This document shows positions 19,590 through 29,008 of a stretch of 64,000 nt of DNA, one piece after another (positions within the stretch are counted from its first letter, which is position 1; every line of letters begins with the position of its first letter). The notes under the pieces are model-generated. The model was not told where the DNA came from and searched no databases. It saw only the letters and a program-made list of their open reading frames with translations. The position numbers and the translations under genes were made by a program. This DNA comes from Thermococcus sp. 2319x1 (lineage in GTDB: Archaea; Methanobacteriota_B; Thermococci; Thermococcales; Thermococcaceae), in NCBI RefSeq assembly GCF_001484685.1, contig NZ_CP012200.1, positions 180,321 through 244,320 on the forward strand, written 5' to 3'.

Positions 19590-20963
19590 ATGGACGGAGA
19601 GAAGATTCAGGCGATGAGGCAGGAGATAGTAGAGGGCAACATAGAGAAAACAATGCTGAAGCTGGCCTATCCTTTAATAATCAACAACATGGTTCAAGTT
19701 CTTTATAACCTCACAGATACTTTCTGGCTTGGAAGATTGGGTACGGAAGAGCTCTCCGCCCCAGGGACGGCTTGGCCTCTCGTATGGTTTTTTATGAGCA
19801 TTGGAATGGGCTTTGCGACTGCGGGCTTTGCCTTTGTGAGCCAGTATATTGGGGCTAAGGATTATGAGAAGGCTGGTAGAGCCGCTGGAGCGCTGTATTC
19901 CTTGATGATGTTCTTTGCCATATTTGTAGCCATTTTTGGACTTCTAATAGCACCTTTAGCCCTTAAGTTCATGAAGGTCACGCCTGAGGTTTATCCTTTT
20001 GCTTTAAGTTATATTAGGATAATTTTCATAGGCATACCCTTCTCCTTCACTTTGTTTGCATTTAACTTCCTCCTCAGGGCAGTTGGGGATACAAAAACTC
20101 CTGTGAAAATCAACATGTTCACTGTTTTCCTTAACGTTATTTTAGACCCCCTCTTGATTTTTGGCTGGTTGGGGTTTCCGAGGCTTGGAGTTATAGGGGC
20201 TGCAGTGGCAACAATGTTTTCGAACAGTGTTGGTTCTTTGATTGGAGGGTATCTGCTGTTCAAAGGTAGGGTAGGAATTCATCTTACCTTGGAGAACCTC
20301 AAGCCAGAGTGGGATTTCTATGCCAGGATTTTCAGAGTGGGACTGCCCTCGAGTGTGGGCTTTTCTACGGATGCCTTTGGCTTTGTTGTGCTTACGAGAA
20401 TAATCTACATCTATGGAACCGTCGCCTTCGCTACCTATACCATAGGAAACCGTCTTACAAATTTTATGTTCGCTATAGCTGACGGAATAAGCCAAGCAAT
20501 GGGGACCATGGTGGGCCAGAACGTTGGTGCCGAGAAATACGAGAGGGCAAAGAAAATAGCGGAGAGGGCCATGCTGACCAATTTAATTGTGCTAACTGTT
20601 GGAACTGCTATAGTGGTAGCTTTCAGAGCCCAGATATTCGGATTTTTCGTGAAGGATGAAAGGGTTTTAGCGGAAAGTGCTAAGTTCGTTAGGTATTTTG
20701 CCTTTTCCTTGCCGTTTTTTGGCATTTTTTCCGCTGTAAGCAACGTATTTCAGAGCTCTGGACATACCAAAAAGAGCATGATACTTGGGATGGTAAGGTT
20801 GTGGGTGCTTAGAATCCCCCTTGCATACAGCCTTGGAAAGTTTATGGCAGATACAACTGGAGTATGGCTTGGAATGGGTTTAAGTAACTTTCTGGCGGCA
20901 TTAATTGGCTTTGCTTGGTTCCTTAAAGGTAGCTGGATGAAAAGGATTATAGATGAGGGTTGA
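19590..20963 (+). CDS. MATE-family multidrug/cation exporter
   Basis: Polytopic inner-membrane transporter of about 457 residues with twelve predicted helices in two homologous halves, the MATE layout. It begins with a short polar stretch and then LKLAYPLIINNMVQVLYNLT, and contains DTFWLGRLGTEELSAPG, typical of the DinF/NorM group. It probably exchanges protons or sodium for an organic cation or lipid-linked substrate; the substrate is not readable. The ATG at 19590 is preferred because AAGGTGG lies six bases before it; a GTG three codons upstream overlaps that site. Confidence 0.88.
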   Translation: MDGEKIQAMRQEIVEGNIEKTMLKLAYPLIINNMVQVLYNLTDTFWLGRLGTEELSAPGTAWPLVWFFMSIGMGFATAGFAFVSQYIGAKDYEKAGRAAGALYSLMMFFAIFVAIFGLLIAPLALKFMKVTPEVYPFALSYIRIIFIGIPFSFTLFAFNFLLRAVGDTKTPVKINMFTVFLNVILDPLLIFGWLGFPRLGVIGAAVATMFSNSVGSLIGGYLLFKGRVGIHLTLENLKPEWDFYARIFRVGLPSSVGFSTDAFGFVVLTRIIYIYGTVAFATYTIGNRLTNFMFAIADGISQAMGTMVGQNVGAEKYERAKKIAERAMLTNLIVLTVGTAIVVAFRAQIFGFFVKDERVLAESAKFVRYFAFSLPFFGIFSAVSNVFQSSGHTKKSMILGMVRLWVLRIPLAYSLGKFMADTTGVWLGMGLSNFLAALIGFAWFLKGSWMKRIIDEG

Positions 20964-20973
20964 GGCGCCAAAA

Positions 20974-20982
20974 TATTTATAT
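20974..20982 (+). promoter_or_regulatory. TATA box of the AbrB/PhoU gene
   Basis: TATTTATAT after GCCAAAA, about 40 bases before the start codon; a short leader is expected. Confidence 0.55.
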
Positions 20983-21014
20983 GGTGAGAATTCTATATAG
21001 ATTGGGTGTTTGGT

Positions 21015-21929
21015 ATGGAGTTCAGGAAGATACAGTTTACTGGGAGGAGCTCATACATAATTTCACTTCCAAAAAAGTGGGTTAAGGAAAATAACCTGAG
21101 GCAGGGAGACGTCGTCCCGATAGTTGTCAATCCCGATGGATCCTTGCTGATACTTCCTAAAGAACCCAAAGAAGTTAGTGAGAGTAAAGAACTCATAATC
21201 TCTAAAGATATTTCGCCGGATATGGCGGTTAGACTGCTGATTTCTGCCTACATACAGGGGTATGACGTTATTGATGTAAAATTCACAGAGGACATGCCAC
21301 TCTACAAGGTAAAAATACGGAACACAATTCAAAATCTCCCTGGGTTGGAGATAATTTTGGAGGAACCCCTTAGGATTATGAGCAAAAGCCTATTGGCTGA
21401 TGAGGATGTAAACCTGAGGGAAATAATAGAAAGGCTGACTTCTATCTTACTTTCGATGATAGAGGATTTAATGCTTATAAGCGAATTTGAAAAGAAAGAA
21501 GTTCTCAGAGATATCAACGGACTGGAAAAAGAACTGGATCGCTTTTATTTCCTAACGCTAAGAGCGGTAAACAAAATACTCTCTGGAGGTAACATAATAA
21601 AGGATGGAGGCCTAATCAAGAGGAATTTTGATCTTTTGGGGGTCCTCTTCATAGTACGCAATATTGAGAGAATAGGCGATCACGTGGTTAGAATAGCTGA
21701 AAACTTCGATCCGAATTTGAATATTGCATACTTAAAGGAGACACTCCAAAAAATCATGGCCCAGATAGTCCAAAAAGATCTAAAAAAGATCGATGAGATA
21801 ATGATTGAGCTAAAGGCCCATATAAAGTCAATAGACTACAGAAAGTCTGTTGCTATGGACAGCTACCGTAGAATACTGGAATACCTTGAGAACATAGGGG
21901 AGACCATAATAAACATGAGCCTGAGTTAA
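21015..21929 (+). CDS. AbrB-domain and PhoU-domain regulatory protein
   Basis: A 304-residue protein with an N-terminal AbrB/MazE-type DNA-binding swapped-hairpin (IQFTGRSSYIISLPKKWVKE, then GDVVPIVVNPDGSLLI) followed by a mostly helical PhoU-like region containing the repeat signature RNIERIGDHVVRIAEN near residue 220. Such fusions are annotated as phosphate uptake regulators, and PhoU helices bind metal clusters. No phosphate transporter gene is adjacent here, so the regulon is unknown. The ATG at 21015 is chosen over a GTG at 21006 that overlaps the ribosome site GGGTG. Confidence 0.85.
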   Translation: MEFRKIQFTGRSSYIISLPKKWVKENNLRQGDVVPIVVNPDGSLLILPKEPKEVSESKELIISKDISPDMAVRLLISAYIQGYDVIDVKFTEDMPLYKVKIRNTIQNLPGLEIILEEPLRIMSKSLLADEDVNLREIIERLTSILLSMIEDLMLISEFEKKEVLRDINGLEKELDRFYFLTLRAVNKILSGGNIIKDGGLIKRNFDLLGVLFIVRNIERIGDHVVRIAENFDPNLNIAYLKETLQKIMAQIVQKDLKKIDEIMIELKAHIKSIDYRKSVAMDSYRRILEYLENIGETIINMSLS

Positions 21930-21959
21930 TGAAACTTCTCTCTTTTCGTTTCCATAATG

Positions 21960-21968
21960 CTTTTAACC
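21960..21968 (+). promoter_or_regulatory. TATA box of the asparaginase gene
   Basis: CTTTTAACC, about 35 bases before the chosen start, fits a short leader holding GGTGATT. Confidence 0.45.
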
Positions 21969-21998
21969 TTTCGAAGACATTGTGTAATGGTGATTCTG

Positions 21999-22916
21999 AT
22001 GGTTGCGATTATTGTTCATGGTGGTGCCGGCACAATAAGTAACGAGGACAGGATTCCCAAAGTCCTTGAAGGGGTTAGGGAGGCTGTTTTAGCAGGTTGG
22101 AAAGAATTAAAACGAGGTTCTGCTCTGGATGCCGTTGAAGAAGCTATTAAGGTATTAGAGGACAACCCAGTATTCAACGCTGGGACGGGGAGTGTTTTAA
22201 CCTTAGATGGGAAAGTGGAGATGGATGCCGCTATTATGCGTTCCAATCTTGAAGCTGGTGCAGTTGCGGGCATATGGGGAGTTAAAAACCCCATAAGCGT
22301 GGCAAGAAAGGTTATGGAAAAGACTGATCACGTTCTCCTTGCTGGAGAAGGGGCGGTTAAGTTTGCCCGTTTGATGGGATTTGAGGAGTATAACCCCATA
22401 ACCGAGGAGAGAATTGAACAGTGGAAGAAGCTTAGACAAAAGCTCCTGGAAGAGGGGAACATCCCACACTGGAGAAAGATCAGCGAACTGATACGGGAAT
22501 ATCCCGAAGTTTTAAGGAGTACTGTTGGAGCGGTTGCCTTTGATGGGCAAGAGATAGTGGCCGGCACCTCTACAGGGGGAGTTTTCTTGAAAATGTTTGG
22601 AAGGGTCGGGGACACTCCAATAATAGGAGCCGGAACCTATGCTAATGAATTTGCCGGAGCTTCATGCACTGGGCTTGGGGAAGTAGCAATAAAGCTTTCT
22701 CTCGCAAAAACCGCTACAGACTTTGTTAGGTTTGGTTTAAATGCTCAAAAAGCCAGTGAAGCTGCAATAGAACTTGCAACGAAGTATTTTGGGAAGGACA
22801 ACATGGGAATAATCATGGTTGATAGATGGGGGAACATAGGCTTTGCTAAGAATACCAAGCACATGAGTGTTGCATATGTGAAAGAGGGCATGGAAAGTCC
22901 AAGAGTGGAGATTTAG
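21999..22916 (+). CDS. Plant-type L-asparaginase / isoaspartyl peptidase (Ntn hydrolase)
   Basis: Hydrolyses asparagine to aspartate and ammonia, and possibly isoaspartyl dipeptides. It is made as a precursor that cleaves itself before a threonine, which then acts as nucleophile. The 305-residue frame starts MVAIIVHGGAGTI, the family N-terminus. The cleavage site is in LRSTVGAVAFDG (about residue 171-182), and the substrate loop AGTSTGG follows. The length matches characterised Thermococcus and Pyrococcus enzymes. The ATG at 21999 has GGTGATT before it; the 14 upstream codons open in the same frame overlap the promoter. The MFS gene begins 11 bases after the stop. Confidence 0.92.
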   Translation: MVAIIVHGGAGTISNEDRIPKVLEGVREAVLAGWKELKRGSALDAVEEAIKVLEDNPVFNAGTGSVLTLDGKVEMDAAIMRSNLEAGAVAGIWGVKNPISVARKVMEKTDHVLLAGEGAVKFARLMGFEEYNPITEERIEQWKKLRQKLLEEGNIPHWRKISELIREYPEVLRSTVGAVAFDGQEIVAGTSTGGVFLKMFGRVGDTPIIGAGTYANEFAGASCTGLGEVAIKLSLAKTATDFVRFGLNAQKASEAAIELATKYFGKDNMGIIMVDRWGNIGFAKNTKHMSVAYVKEGMESPRVEI

Positions 22917-22927
22917 AGGGGTAAAGA

Positions 22928-24097
22928 ATGAAAAGAAAAGACTTATGGCTTCTTCATTTTTCTACACTTTTCTTCTTCTTAGGCTATATCCTTGTAGCAC
23001 CCCTAATTTCCCCTCTTGCTATAACATTTGACGCCAGCCCATTCTTGGTTGGCTTCGTAGCTTCAGTGTCTTCAATATTCGCCTTTGTACTGAAGCCCGT
23101 GGGGGGTATCCTGGGGGACAAGGGGAAAAGTTTCGAGGTAATGATGATAGGGACGGTTCTTGGTGCTGTTGCAGGAGGATTCTACCTCCTCTCATTCTTC
23201 ATGCGAAGTTTGACCATCTTTGCCATAGGGAGGGCGGTTCATGGTGCTGCATCGGCGTTTTTCTTTCCATCCTCTCTCTCAACCGCCATAAACCTGGCCC
23301 CTAAAGGAAGAGTCGGAGAGACTTTGGGGTGGAGAGGCACCATGTTTTCTCTAAGCCAGCTCATTGGTCCGGCTGTAGGAGGGCTAGTGGCAGATTACTT
23401 CGGATTTCATTCCGCCTTTATTCTTGCAATTTTGTTTTCTCTGGTGGGCTTTCTATTTGTTTTAAATGCATATAGGGAAGTTAAGGCCAAGATACAGATT
23501 AAAGAAAGCGAAGAAAGGAAGGGTTCTTACAAGGGTCTGATCAATCTATCTTTTGTTGGTGCCTCTATTTCGTTGTTCTTTATGGTCTTCGCCTATAGTG
23601 GCATGTACACATTTCTTCCAGCATACTATAAGATCCTTGGATTGGGCACTGGTATCTTTGGAATATACGCGAGTATCATGGGTGGGTTTAGCCTTCTCAC
23701 GAGGGTTTTTGGTGGGAGGGAAGCGGATAAACGGGGACCGATTCCAGTGGCTTCCTCTGGATTGCTTCTAATAACATCCGCTTATGTTATCTTGTTCTTC
23801 CACCTCTTGCCTCCCGAAGCGTATCTAAGCGCTGTTATTCTGGGAATGGGATTCGGGTTGACTGTTCCCTCTCTTCAAATGCTGGCTTTGGCTAATCTTC
23901 CAAAGAATATAAGGGGGATGGGTTCGAGTGTCTATACAATGTTTTTTGATTTGGGATACCTTTCTGGACCGTTGGCCCTCGGCTATCTGGCGGAAATTGA
24001 GGGCTATGGGAGGGTATTCCTTTTCCTTCCCGTGCTAACATTTTTATCTCTACTTAACCTCATATTGATTAGAGCGTTTGGGAGGAAAAGACCATGA
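22928..24097 (+). CDS. Major facilitator superfamily transporter
   Basis: A 389-residue carrier with twelve predicted membrane helices and a central cytoplasmic loop of charged residues (about 185-200). The loop between helices 2 and 3, GGILGDKGKSFEV, is the MFS motif A in a variant form. It starts 11 bases after the asparaginase gene and overlaps the radical SAM gene by four bases (ATGA), so the three are probably one transcript. The substrate is unknown; the coupling to a lipoyl-synthase-like gene makes a fatty acid, lipoate or related acid conceivable, but that is a guess. Confidence 0.85.
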   Translation: MKRKDLWLLHFSTLFFFLGYILVAPLISPLAITFDASPFLVGFVASVSSIFAFVLKPVGGILGDKGKSFEVMMIGTVLGAVAGGFYLLSFFMRSLTIFAIGRAVHGAASAFFFPSSLSTAINLAPKGRVGETLGWRGTMFSLSQLIGPAVGGLVADYFGFHSAFILAILFSLVGFLFVLNAYREVKAKIQIKESEERKGSYKGLINLSFVGASISLFFMVFAYSGMYTFLPAYYKILGLGTGIFGIYASIMGGFSLLTRVFGGREADKRGPIPVASSGLLLITSAYVILFFHLLPPEAYLSAVILGMGFGLTVPSLQMLALANLPKNIRGMGSSVYTMFFDLGYLSGPLALGYLAEIEGYGRVFLFLPVLTFLSLLNLILIRAFGRKRP

Positions 24098-25044
24098 AAA
24101 TAAGGGTTTCATACGGAACTGCAGTTGTCTTGGGACTTAAGAAGGGAAAAATGTTTGCAAAGCCCACGACGGCGTATTTTATGACCTATTACGAGGGGAG
24201 ATGCCTGAACAGTTGTGCCTTTTGTGTTCAGGCTAGAGGGAGCAGGGCAGATGTAGAAAAGCTTTCGAGAATAACTTGGCCTGCATTTGAGTTGGATGAA
24301 GTTGTGGAAAAATTAAAAAGTTCAAAATTTGCGAGAATATGTCTGCAGACTATAGATTATCCGAATTTAAGGGAAGACGTCTTGAAGATTCTAAAAGCTT
24401 TTTACCCATTGGGTCTTCCAGTTTCTCTCTCGATAACTCCCGTAAATGAAGAATTTCTCAGAGAATTTCAAAGGTTAGGGGTGGACTACGTTGGTGTTGG
24501 AATCGATGCAGCAAGCGAAAGGGTGTATAACCAAGTAAAGGATTCTGTGTATTCTTGGGAGGAAATGTGGAGGTTTGTTGATGCAGTTATTGATGTTTTT
24601 GGGGAAGGAAGAGCATTTGTCCACCTAATCTTTGGATTGGGCGAGAGCGAAGAGGAGTTTTTACGAGCAGTTCAAAGGGCATATGACTCAAAAGCTAAGG
24701 TTTCAATTTTTGCATTTACTCCAGTTAAAGGGACTATATTAGAAAACAAGACCCCTCCAGACCCAAATAGGTACAGATTGATGCAGATTGGGGTTTATTT
24801 AATTGAAAACAACATCGCAAGGGTTGAACAGTTTAGGTTTGAGAGCGGAAGACTTGTGGATTTCGGTCTTTCCAAAGAGGAGATTTTGAAGGTTCTTGAC
24901 GAGAGCGCATTCATGACTCATGGCTGTCCCGGATGTAATAGGCCCTATTACAACGAGAAGCCCAGCAAAGAGCCCTATAACTTTCCGGTAAGGCCTGAAA
25001 AGAACCAGTTTGAAAGATTGTTGAATAGGTTATTCCATGAGTGA
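24094..25044 (+). CDS. Radical SAM protein, biotin-synthase-related, probable archaeal lipoyl synthase component
   Basis: A 316-residue radical SAM enzyme. The cluster cysteines are Cys37, Cys41 and Cys44 (CLNSCAFC), and a second cysteine pair sits near the C-terminus (THGCPGCNRPYYNEKP), as in enzymes with an auxiliary cluster that donates sulfur. Two biotin-synthase-like proteins of Thermococcus kodakarensis were shown to form a two-part lipoyl synthase; one of those genes lies near asparaginase, as here. I therefore read this as one half of that system, inserting sulfur into octanoyl-protein. The partner is not in this window. Its last 15 bases overlap the opposing gene. Confidence 0.7.
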   Translation: MKIRVSYGTAVVLGLKKGKMFAKPTTAYFMTYYEGRCLNSCAFCVQARGSRADVEKLSRITWPAFELDEVVEKLKSSKFARICLQTIDYPNLREDVLKILKAFYPLGLPVSLSITPVNEEFLREFQRLGVDYVGVGIDAASERVYNQVKDSVYSWEEMWRFVDAVIDVFGEGRAFVHLIFGLGESEEEFLRAVQRAYDSKAKVSIFAFTPVKGTILENKTPPDPNRYRLMQIGVYLIENNIARVEQFRFESGRLVDFGLSKEEILKVLDESAFMTHGCPGCNRPYYNEKPSKEPYNFPVRPEKNQFERLLNRLFHE

Positions 25045-25518
25045 TTCTACAATCTTCTTGAGTCTTTCTGAGCCTATATCGTTGGCCAAAAGCAGTGCTT
25101 CTTTGATATTTCCCTTAGTGAGGGCGTCTAATGCCAGTACAAAGGTGTGGAGGTCTCTGTTAGTGGATGTTTGAGGGAGTAAAACATCCAGTCTACCCTT
25201 GAGTAGATCGAATTTGTTATTCCTCTTTATTATTGCAAGGACGTTTTTTAGTCTCTCAACTCCAAGTGAAAGCATCTCTTCATCCGAAGCATTCAGAAGT
25301 GCTCTAATTGAGCATTTTACAGCACCGCTGTAGTTGCCCTCTTCAATAAAAGCCTCGACCAATCCAAAACAGGCTTCAAAATAAGTCCATGGATAAGAGC
25401 CCTTTGAGAGGTGCATGACCTCGTCGAATTTCCTTTTTGCAGTGTCAATTTTTCGTTCGTTTAATGCTCTTTGAGCTTCCCTCAGGATGGATACAATGAC
25501 TTCTTCTTTCTTTTTCAT
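25030..25518 (-). CDS. Small helical-repeat protein, function unknown
   Basis: A 162-residue soluble protein that looks entirely alpha-helical, with tetratricopeptide-like spacing (ALNERKIDTAKRKFDEVMHL, then a helix pair with EEGNYSGAVKCSIRALLNAS). It starts at an ATG preceded by GGCGTGA, three bases after the rio2 stop, so it is probably translated with rio2. TPR-like proteins are usually scaffolds. No family is recognised; a link with ribosome maturation is suggested only by the neighbour. Confidence 0.7.
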   Translation of the reverse strand: MKKKEEVIVSILREAQRALNERKIDTAKRKFDEVMHLSKGSYPWTYFEACFGLVEAFIEEGNYSGAVKCSIRALLNASDEEMLSLGVERLKNVLAIIKRNNKFDLLKGRLDVLLPQTSTNRDLHTFVLALDALTKGNIKEALLLANDIGSERLKKIVESLME

Positions 25519-25521
25519 TGT

Positions 25522-26445
25522 TCACGCCTCTTTCAAGCTCTTTTTAAAGGCATCCTCAAATTCCTTCCAGACTTCATTCCAGTCTTTTTCTACCCCCCAC
25601 TTTCGTTTAAAGGAGTTTAGGAGTACCCTCAAATCCCTTTCCAGATAATACTTGGCATCCGGGAAAGCCGTTGTCAAGTATTGGGGCCAGTCTATTATCA
25701 ATATATCCCCATCCTTTTTAAGAACTATGTTGTAAAGACTCATGTCGGAGTGGATTATTCCAAACTCGACTATCTTTTTGTACTCTTCCAGAACTTTGTC
25801 TAATATTTCTAATGCCTCATCTTTTGTCAAATCAGTATCTGTGAGCTCTATCAGCTCAACCCCCTCTATAAACTCCATGACAACCGCGTGCCTGTTCCAT
25901 GCAAGGGGTTTTGGAACTTTGGCTATTGGGCTCAAAAGTTGAAGAGCCTCATACTCTCTTTGGGCAACGAGCCTTGAAACATAGAGCCAAGATATATGTC
26001 TTTTTTCGACAAAATCAGGCCTGTAGAGCTTTATTCTGGTGAAGCTTGTTCTTCCTATCCGATTAAATTTAACGGCCACTTTCTCTTCATTTGGAGTTAT
26101 CCCTACATAAACATCTGCCTCTTTCCCTACCCCAATTTGTGTTTGGCTAATTGCCTTGATTATCCCCTTTTGAGCAAATGCCCTTATTGCCAGGGTATCG
26201 TATCCATGTATTGTGAGCTGGTAACCTATGTAGCCCATATCACTTCTCCTCCTCACGAGTCCCCAATTGTCGAGTTTCCCTAGGCGATAGGAGGCAGTTT
26301 CAATGTCTACTCGGGAAAATTTGGCTATTACCTCGAGGGGCACCCACTCATAATGACGCATATTGAGCTCTACACCCCTGAGTACCCTAAAATCGAGATC
26401 CTTAAGATTTGGATATGCTTCGAGTGCAAGAAGTTTACTTACCAT
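25522..26445 (-). CDS. rio2: RIO2 serine/threonine protein kinase (small-subunit biogenesis)
   Basis: Atypical kinase/ATPase needed for late maturation of the small ribosomal subunit. The 307-residue protein has the RIO2-specific winged-helix domain first (about residues 1-85), then the kinase fold: a flexible ATP loop QIGVGKEADVYV, the lysine in VAVKFNR, hinge MEFIEGVEL, catalytic loop HSDMSLYNI and the metal-binding IIDWPQ, the RIO form of DFG. The ATG at 26445 is preferred over a GTG at 26454 that lies within the G-rich ribosome site. It is divergent from the downstream MFS gene. Confidence 0.93.
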   Translation of the reverse strand: MVSKLLALEAYPNLKDLDFRVLRGVELNMRHYEWVPLEVIAKFSRVDIETASYRLGKLDNWGLVRRRSDMGYIGYQLTIHGYDTLAIRAFAQKGIIKAISQTQIGVGKEADVYVGITPNEEKVAVKFNRIGRTSFTRIKLYRPDFVEKRHISWLYVSRLVAQREYEALQLLSPIAKVPKPLAWNRHAVVMEFIEGVELIELTDTDLTKDEALEILDKVLEEYKKIVEFGIIHSDMSLYNIVLKKDGDILIIDWPQYLTTAFPDAKYYLERDLRVLLNSFKRKWGVEKDWNEVWKEFEDAFKKSLKEA

Positions 26446-26529
26446 GGCCCCCACTCAGCCCTACACCATCCCCTTTTTATATTTAACTCTTCGATAATTT
26501 TTTAAACGTTCAGTTTCTCACCTCAAAAT

Positions 26530-27636
26530 ATGCGAAAAAAACTTCTCCTGCTGCTCTCCCTTGGGTGGATATTAAACTATGCCCATAGAATGGCTATTCC
26601 TCCCCTTATCCCACTGATCAAAGAAGAGTTAGCCATAACAAACGCCCAAGCTGGGCTTTTAATGACATCCCTTCTCTTTCCCTATGCCTTGATTCAAGTT
26701 CCAGCTGGTTATTTCGGGGACAAACTCGGAAGAAGAAAGCTTGTAGTTATCAGCATTGTTGGTTATTCATTAACGAGCTCCTTGATTATTTTTGCCCGGC
26801 AATACTGGCATCTTATTGCCATTAGGGCTCTCTATGGGATTTTTGCTGGTCTCTACTACGCTCCGGCAACTGCCCTTATAAGTGAGATTTACAGGGAGAA
26901 AAAAGGTTCAGCATTGGGTGTTTTTATGGTTGGGCCTCCGATAGGAAGTGCCATTGCTCCAGCAATTGTTATTCCAGTAGCCTTGGCCTTAGAGTGGAGG
27001 TATTCGTTTTTAGTTCTCTCGCTTATGAGCTTGATAGTTGGACTGGCGCTTATGCTAATAATCAAGGGGGAAGTAAAGCAAGTTGAACGGCCAAAGTTCA
27101 CGGTGCCGAGGGAGGTGTTCAGCTTAAGTTTTATGAACTTCATGGTAATGGCGGCCTTCTTTGGAATGCTAACCTTCCTTCCAGATTTCTTTGTAAGCAA
27201 AGGCAGGAGTGTAGAGGAAGCTTCCCTCTACTTCTCCCTCCTCTCGATAGTGGGGGTCTTTGGCTCTGTTGCTGGGGGAGGCGTGTATGATAGGATTAGA
27301 GAAATTAGTCTCCTCTCTGTTCTCGCTCTAAATGCTTTTCTGTCTTTTCTGTTGGTAAAAACGGCGTATCTCCTGCTGGTTTTGTTGTTGGGATTGTTTT
27401 TCTACTCCGTTGGTCCGATAGTAACTGCTTATACAAGTGAACATGCAAGTGGGGAAAACCTTGGCACAGTGATGGGTTTTGTGAACATGATGGGGTTTTT
27501 TGGAGCAACCGTTGGCCCGTATTTTATAGGCCTTTTGATCGATACTGCAGGTTATGAAACAGCGTTTTATTCAATTTCGGGGATGTACTTGCTGAGTTTC
27601 CTAATTTTGATGCTTTCAAGGAGAGATATTCGTTAG
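26530..27636 (+). CDS. Major facilitator superfamily transporter
   Basis: A 368-residue carrier with about eleven or twelve membrane helices. Motif A is classical (GYFGDKLGRRKLV, residues 59-71). It has no nearby partner on its own strand, so the substrate cannot be inferred. The TATA-like TTTTTTAAAC at about 26495-26504 is some 26-30 bases from the ATG, so the transcript would have almost no leader; no ribosome site is visible, in line with leaderless translation. Confidence 0.85.
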   Translation: MRKKLLLLLSLGWILNYAHRMAIPPLIPLIKEELAITNAQAGLLMTSLLFPYALIQVPAGYFGDKLGRRKLVVISIVGYSLTSSLIIFARQYWHLIAIRALYGIFAGLYYAPATALISEIYREKKGSALGVFMVGPPIGSAIAPAIVIPVALALEWRYSFLVLSLMSLIVGLALMLIIKGEVKQVERPKFTVPREVFSLSFMNFMVMAAFFGMLTFLPDFFVSKGRSVEEASLYFSLLSIVGVFGSVAGGGVYDRIREISLLSVLALNAFLSFLLVKTAYLLLVLLLGLFFYSVGPIVTAYTSEHASGENLGTVMGFVNMMGFFGATVGPYFIGLLIDTAGYETAFYSISGMYLLSFLILMLSRRDIR

Positions 27637-27821
27637 TACCTGTGACTTGTTTCTTTTGGTTACACTTTTCTGTACATCTAAGCTTAAAACCAGTCGCTAA
27701 TGCGACTTATCTGAACCGTGATGTTGGTTTCCGTTGTTTAAAGAATAAATGAACGAAGTATTTTTGAGCAAATTTACTGTGTTAAACCTTTGGTTAAAAA
27801 TCTAAGGGTTTAGAAAGGCTT

Positions 27822-27830
27822 TTTTATACA
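27822..27830 (+). promoter_or_regulatory. TATA box of the sulfhydrogenase operon
   Basis: TTTTTATAC after AGAAAGGC, about 75 bases upstream of hydB. The 200 bases before it are AT-rich with several GTTAAA-type half-sites, but I found no exact GTTnnnAAC site for the sulfur regulator SurR. Confidence 0.5.
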
Positions 27831-27904
27831 CAAAACAAGTCTTCAATGAGGATGAATAAAAATGTTCACCGGGACTATTTGTGTACATCAGTGGGGTGGT
27901 GGAG

Positions 27905-29008
27905 ATGAGGTATGTTAAGCTGCCGAAGGAGAATACTTACGAATTCCTAGAGCGATTAAAAGATTGGGGAACACTTTATGCTCCAGTAAAAATCTCGGAA
28001 AAGTTCTACGACTTCAGAGAAGTTGAAGACGTAAGGCAAATAGAATTCAAATATAACAGGACAATAATGCCTCCAAAGAAGTTCTTCTTCCTTCCGAGGG
28101 AAAAAATGTTCGAATTCAGCATTTCGAAGGCGGAATATGAGGAGGTTATTGAAAACGTTGAACCCTTTGTAGTTTTCGGGGTTCACGCGTGTGACATATT
28201 TGGCCTTAAGATAATGGACACAATCTACTTGGATGAGCTCCCCGATAAATACTACAAAGTCAGAAGGGAAAAGGGCATAATAATAGGAATTAGCTGTGTC
28301 CCAGATGAGTACTGTTTCTGTAATTTGAGGGAGACAGATTTTGCAGACGATGGTTTCGACTTATTCCTCCATGAGCTTCCCGACGGATGGCTCGTAAGGG
28401 TTGGCACTCCAACCGGACACAGGATAGTGGATAAAAACATAAAGCTCTTTGAAGAGGTAACGAGCCAGGATGTATGCAACTTCAGAGAGTTTGAAAACAA
28501 AAAGCACCAGATGTTCAAATACCATGAGGATTGGGGAAACCTCAGATATTTGCTTGAGATGGAAACGGAGCATCCAATGTGGGATGAGCAAAGTGATCTC
28601 TGTTTAGCATGTGGGAACTGTAACCTAACGTGTCCAACGTGTAGATGTTATGAAGTCCAAGATATACCGAACCTTGATGGAGATACGGGGGTTAGGATTA
28701 GAAGATGGGATTCGTGCCAGCTGAGGAGTCATGGCCTTGTGGCCGGAAACCACAACTTTAGACCAACCAAGAAAAGCCGTTTCATGAACCGCTATCTCTG
28801 CAAGAACGCCTATAACGAGAAGCTTGGCATAAGCTACTGTGTTGGATGTGGAAGGTGTACCTACTTCTGTCCAGCAGAAATAAGCTTCGTGAGGAATTTG
28901 AGAACTATTATGGGGCTTGAGGATAAGTCATGTCCTCCTGAAGTTGCTGAGGAGATTCCAAAGAGAGGATTTGCCTATGCTTCAACCATTAGGGGTGATG
29001 GGCTATGA
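27905..29008 (+). CDS. hydB: Cytoplasmic sulfhydrogenase I, beta subunit (iron-sulfur electron transfer)
   Basis: Subunit of the soluble heterotetrameric NiFe hydrogenase/sulfur reductase that links NADPH to hydrogen. The 367-residue protein carries two ferredoxin-type [4Fe-4S] motifs near the C-terminus, [14 protein letters not shown] and [12 protein letters not shown], plus conserved cysteines in the N-terminal half ([10 protein letters not shown]). Its sequence is very close to Pyrococcus HydB. The ATG at 27905 has GGTGGTGGAG before it and aligns with the known start; the frame opens eight codons earlier. It overlaps hydG by four bases. Confidence 0.95.
   Translation: MRYVKLPKENTYEFLERLKDWGTLYAPVKISEKFYDFREVEDVRQIEFKYNRTIMPPKKFFFLPREKMFEFSISKAEYEEVIENVEPFVVFGVHACDIFGLKIMDTIYLDELPDKYYKVRREKGIIIGISCVPDEYCFCNLRETDFADDGFDLFLHELPDGWLVRVGTPTGHRIVDKNIKLFEEVTSQDVCNFREFENKKHQMFKYHEDWGNLRYLLEMETEHPMWDEQSDLCLACGNCNLTCPTCRCYEVQDIPNLDGDTGVRIRRWDSCQLRSHGLVAGNHNFRPTKKSRFMNRYLCKNAYNEKLGISYCVGCGRCTYFCPAEISFVRNLRTIMGLEDKSCPPEVAEEIPKRGFAYASTIRGDGL

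Noticed and set aside
27640-27904. SurR operator in the sulfhydrogenase promoter
   Set aside because: I looked for GTTnnnAAC and found only GTTAAA-type half-sites, not an exact match.
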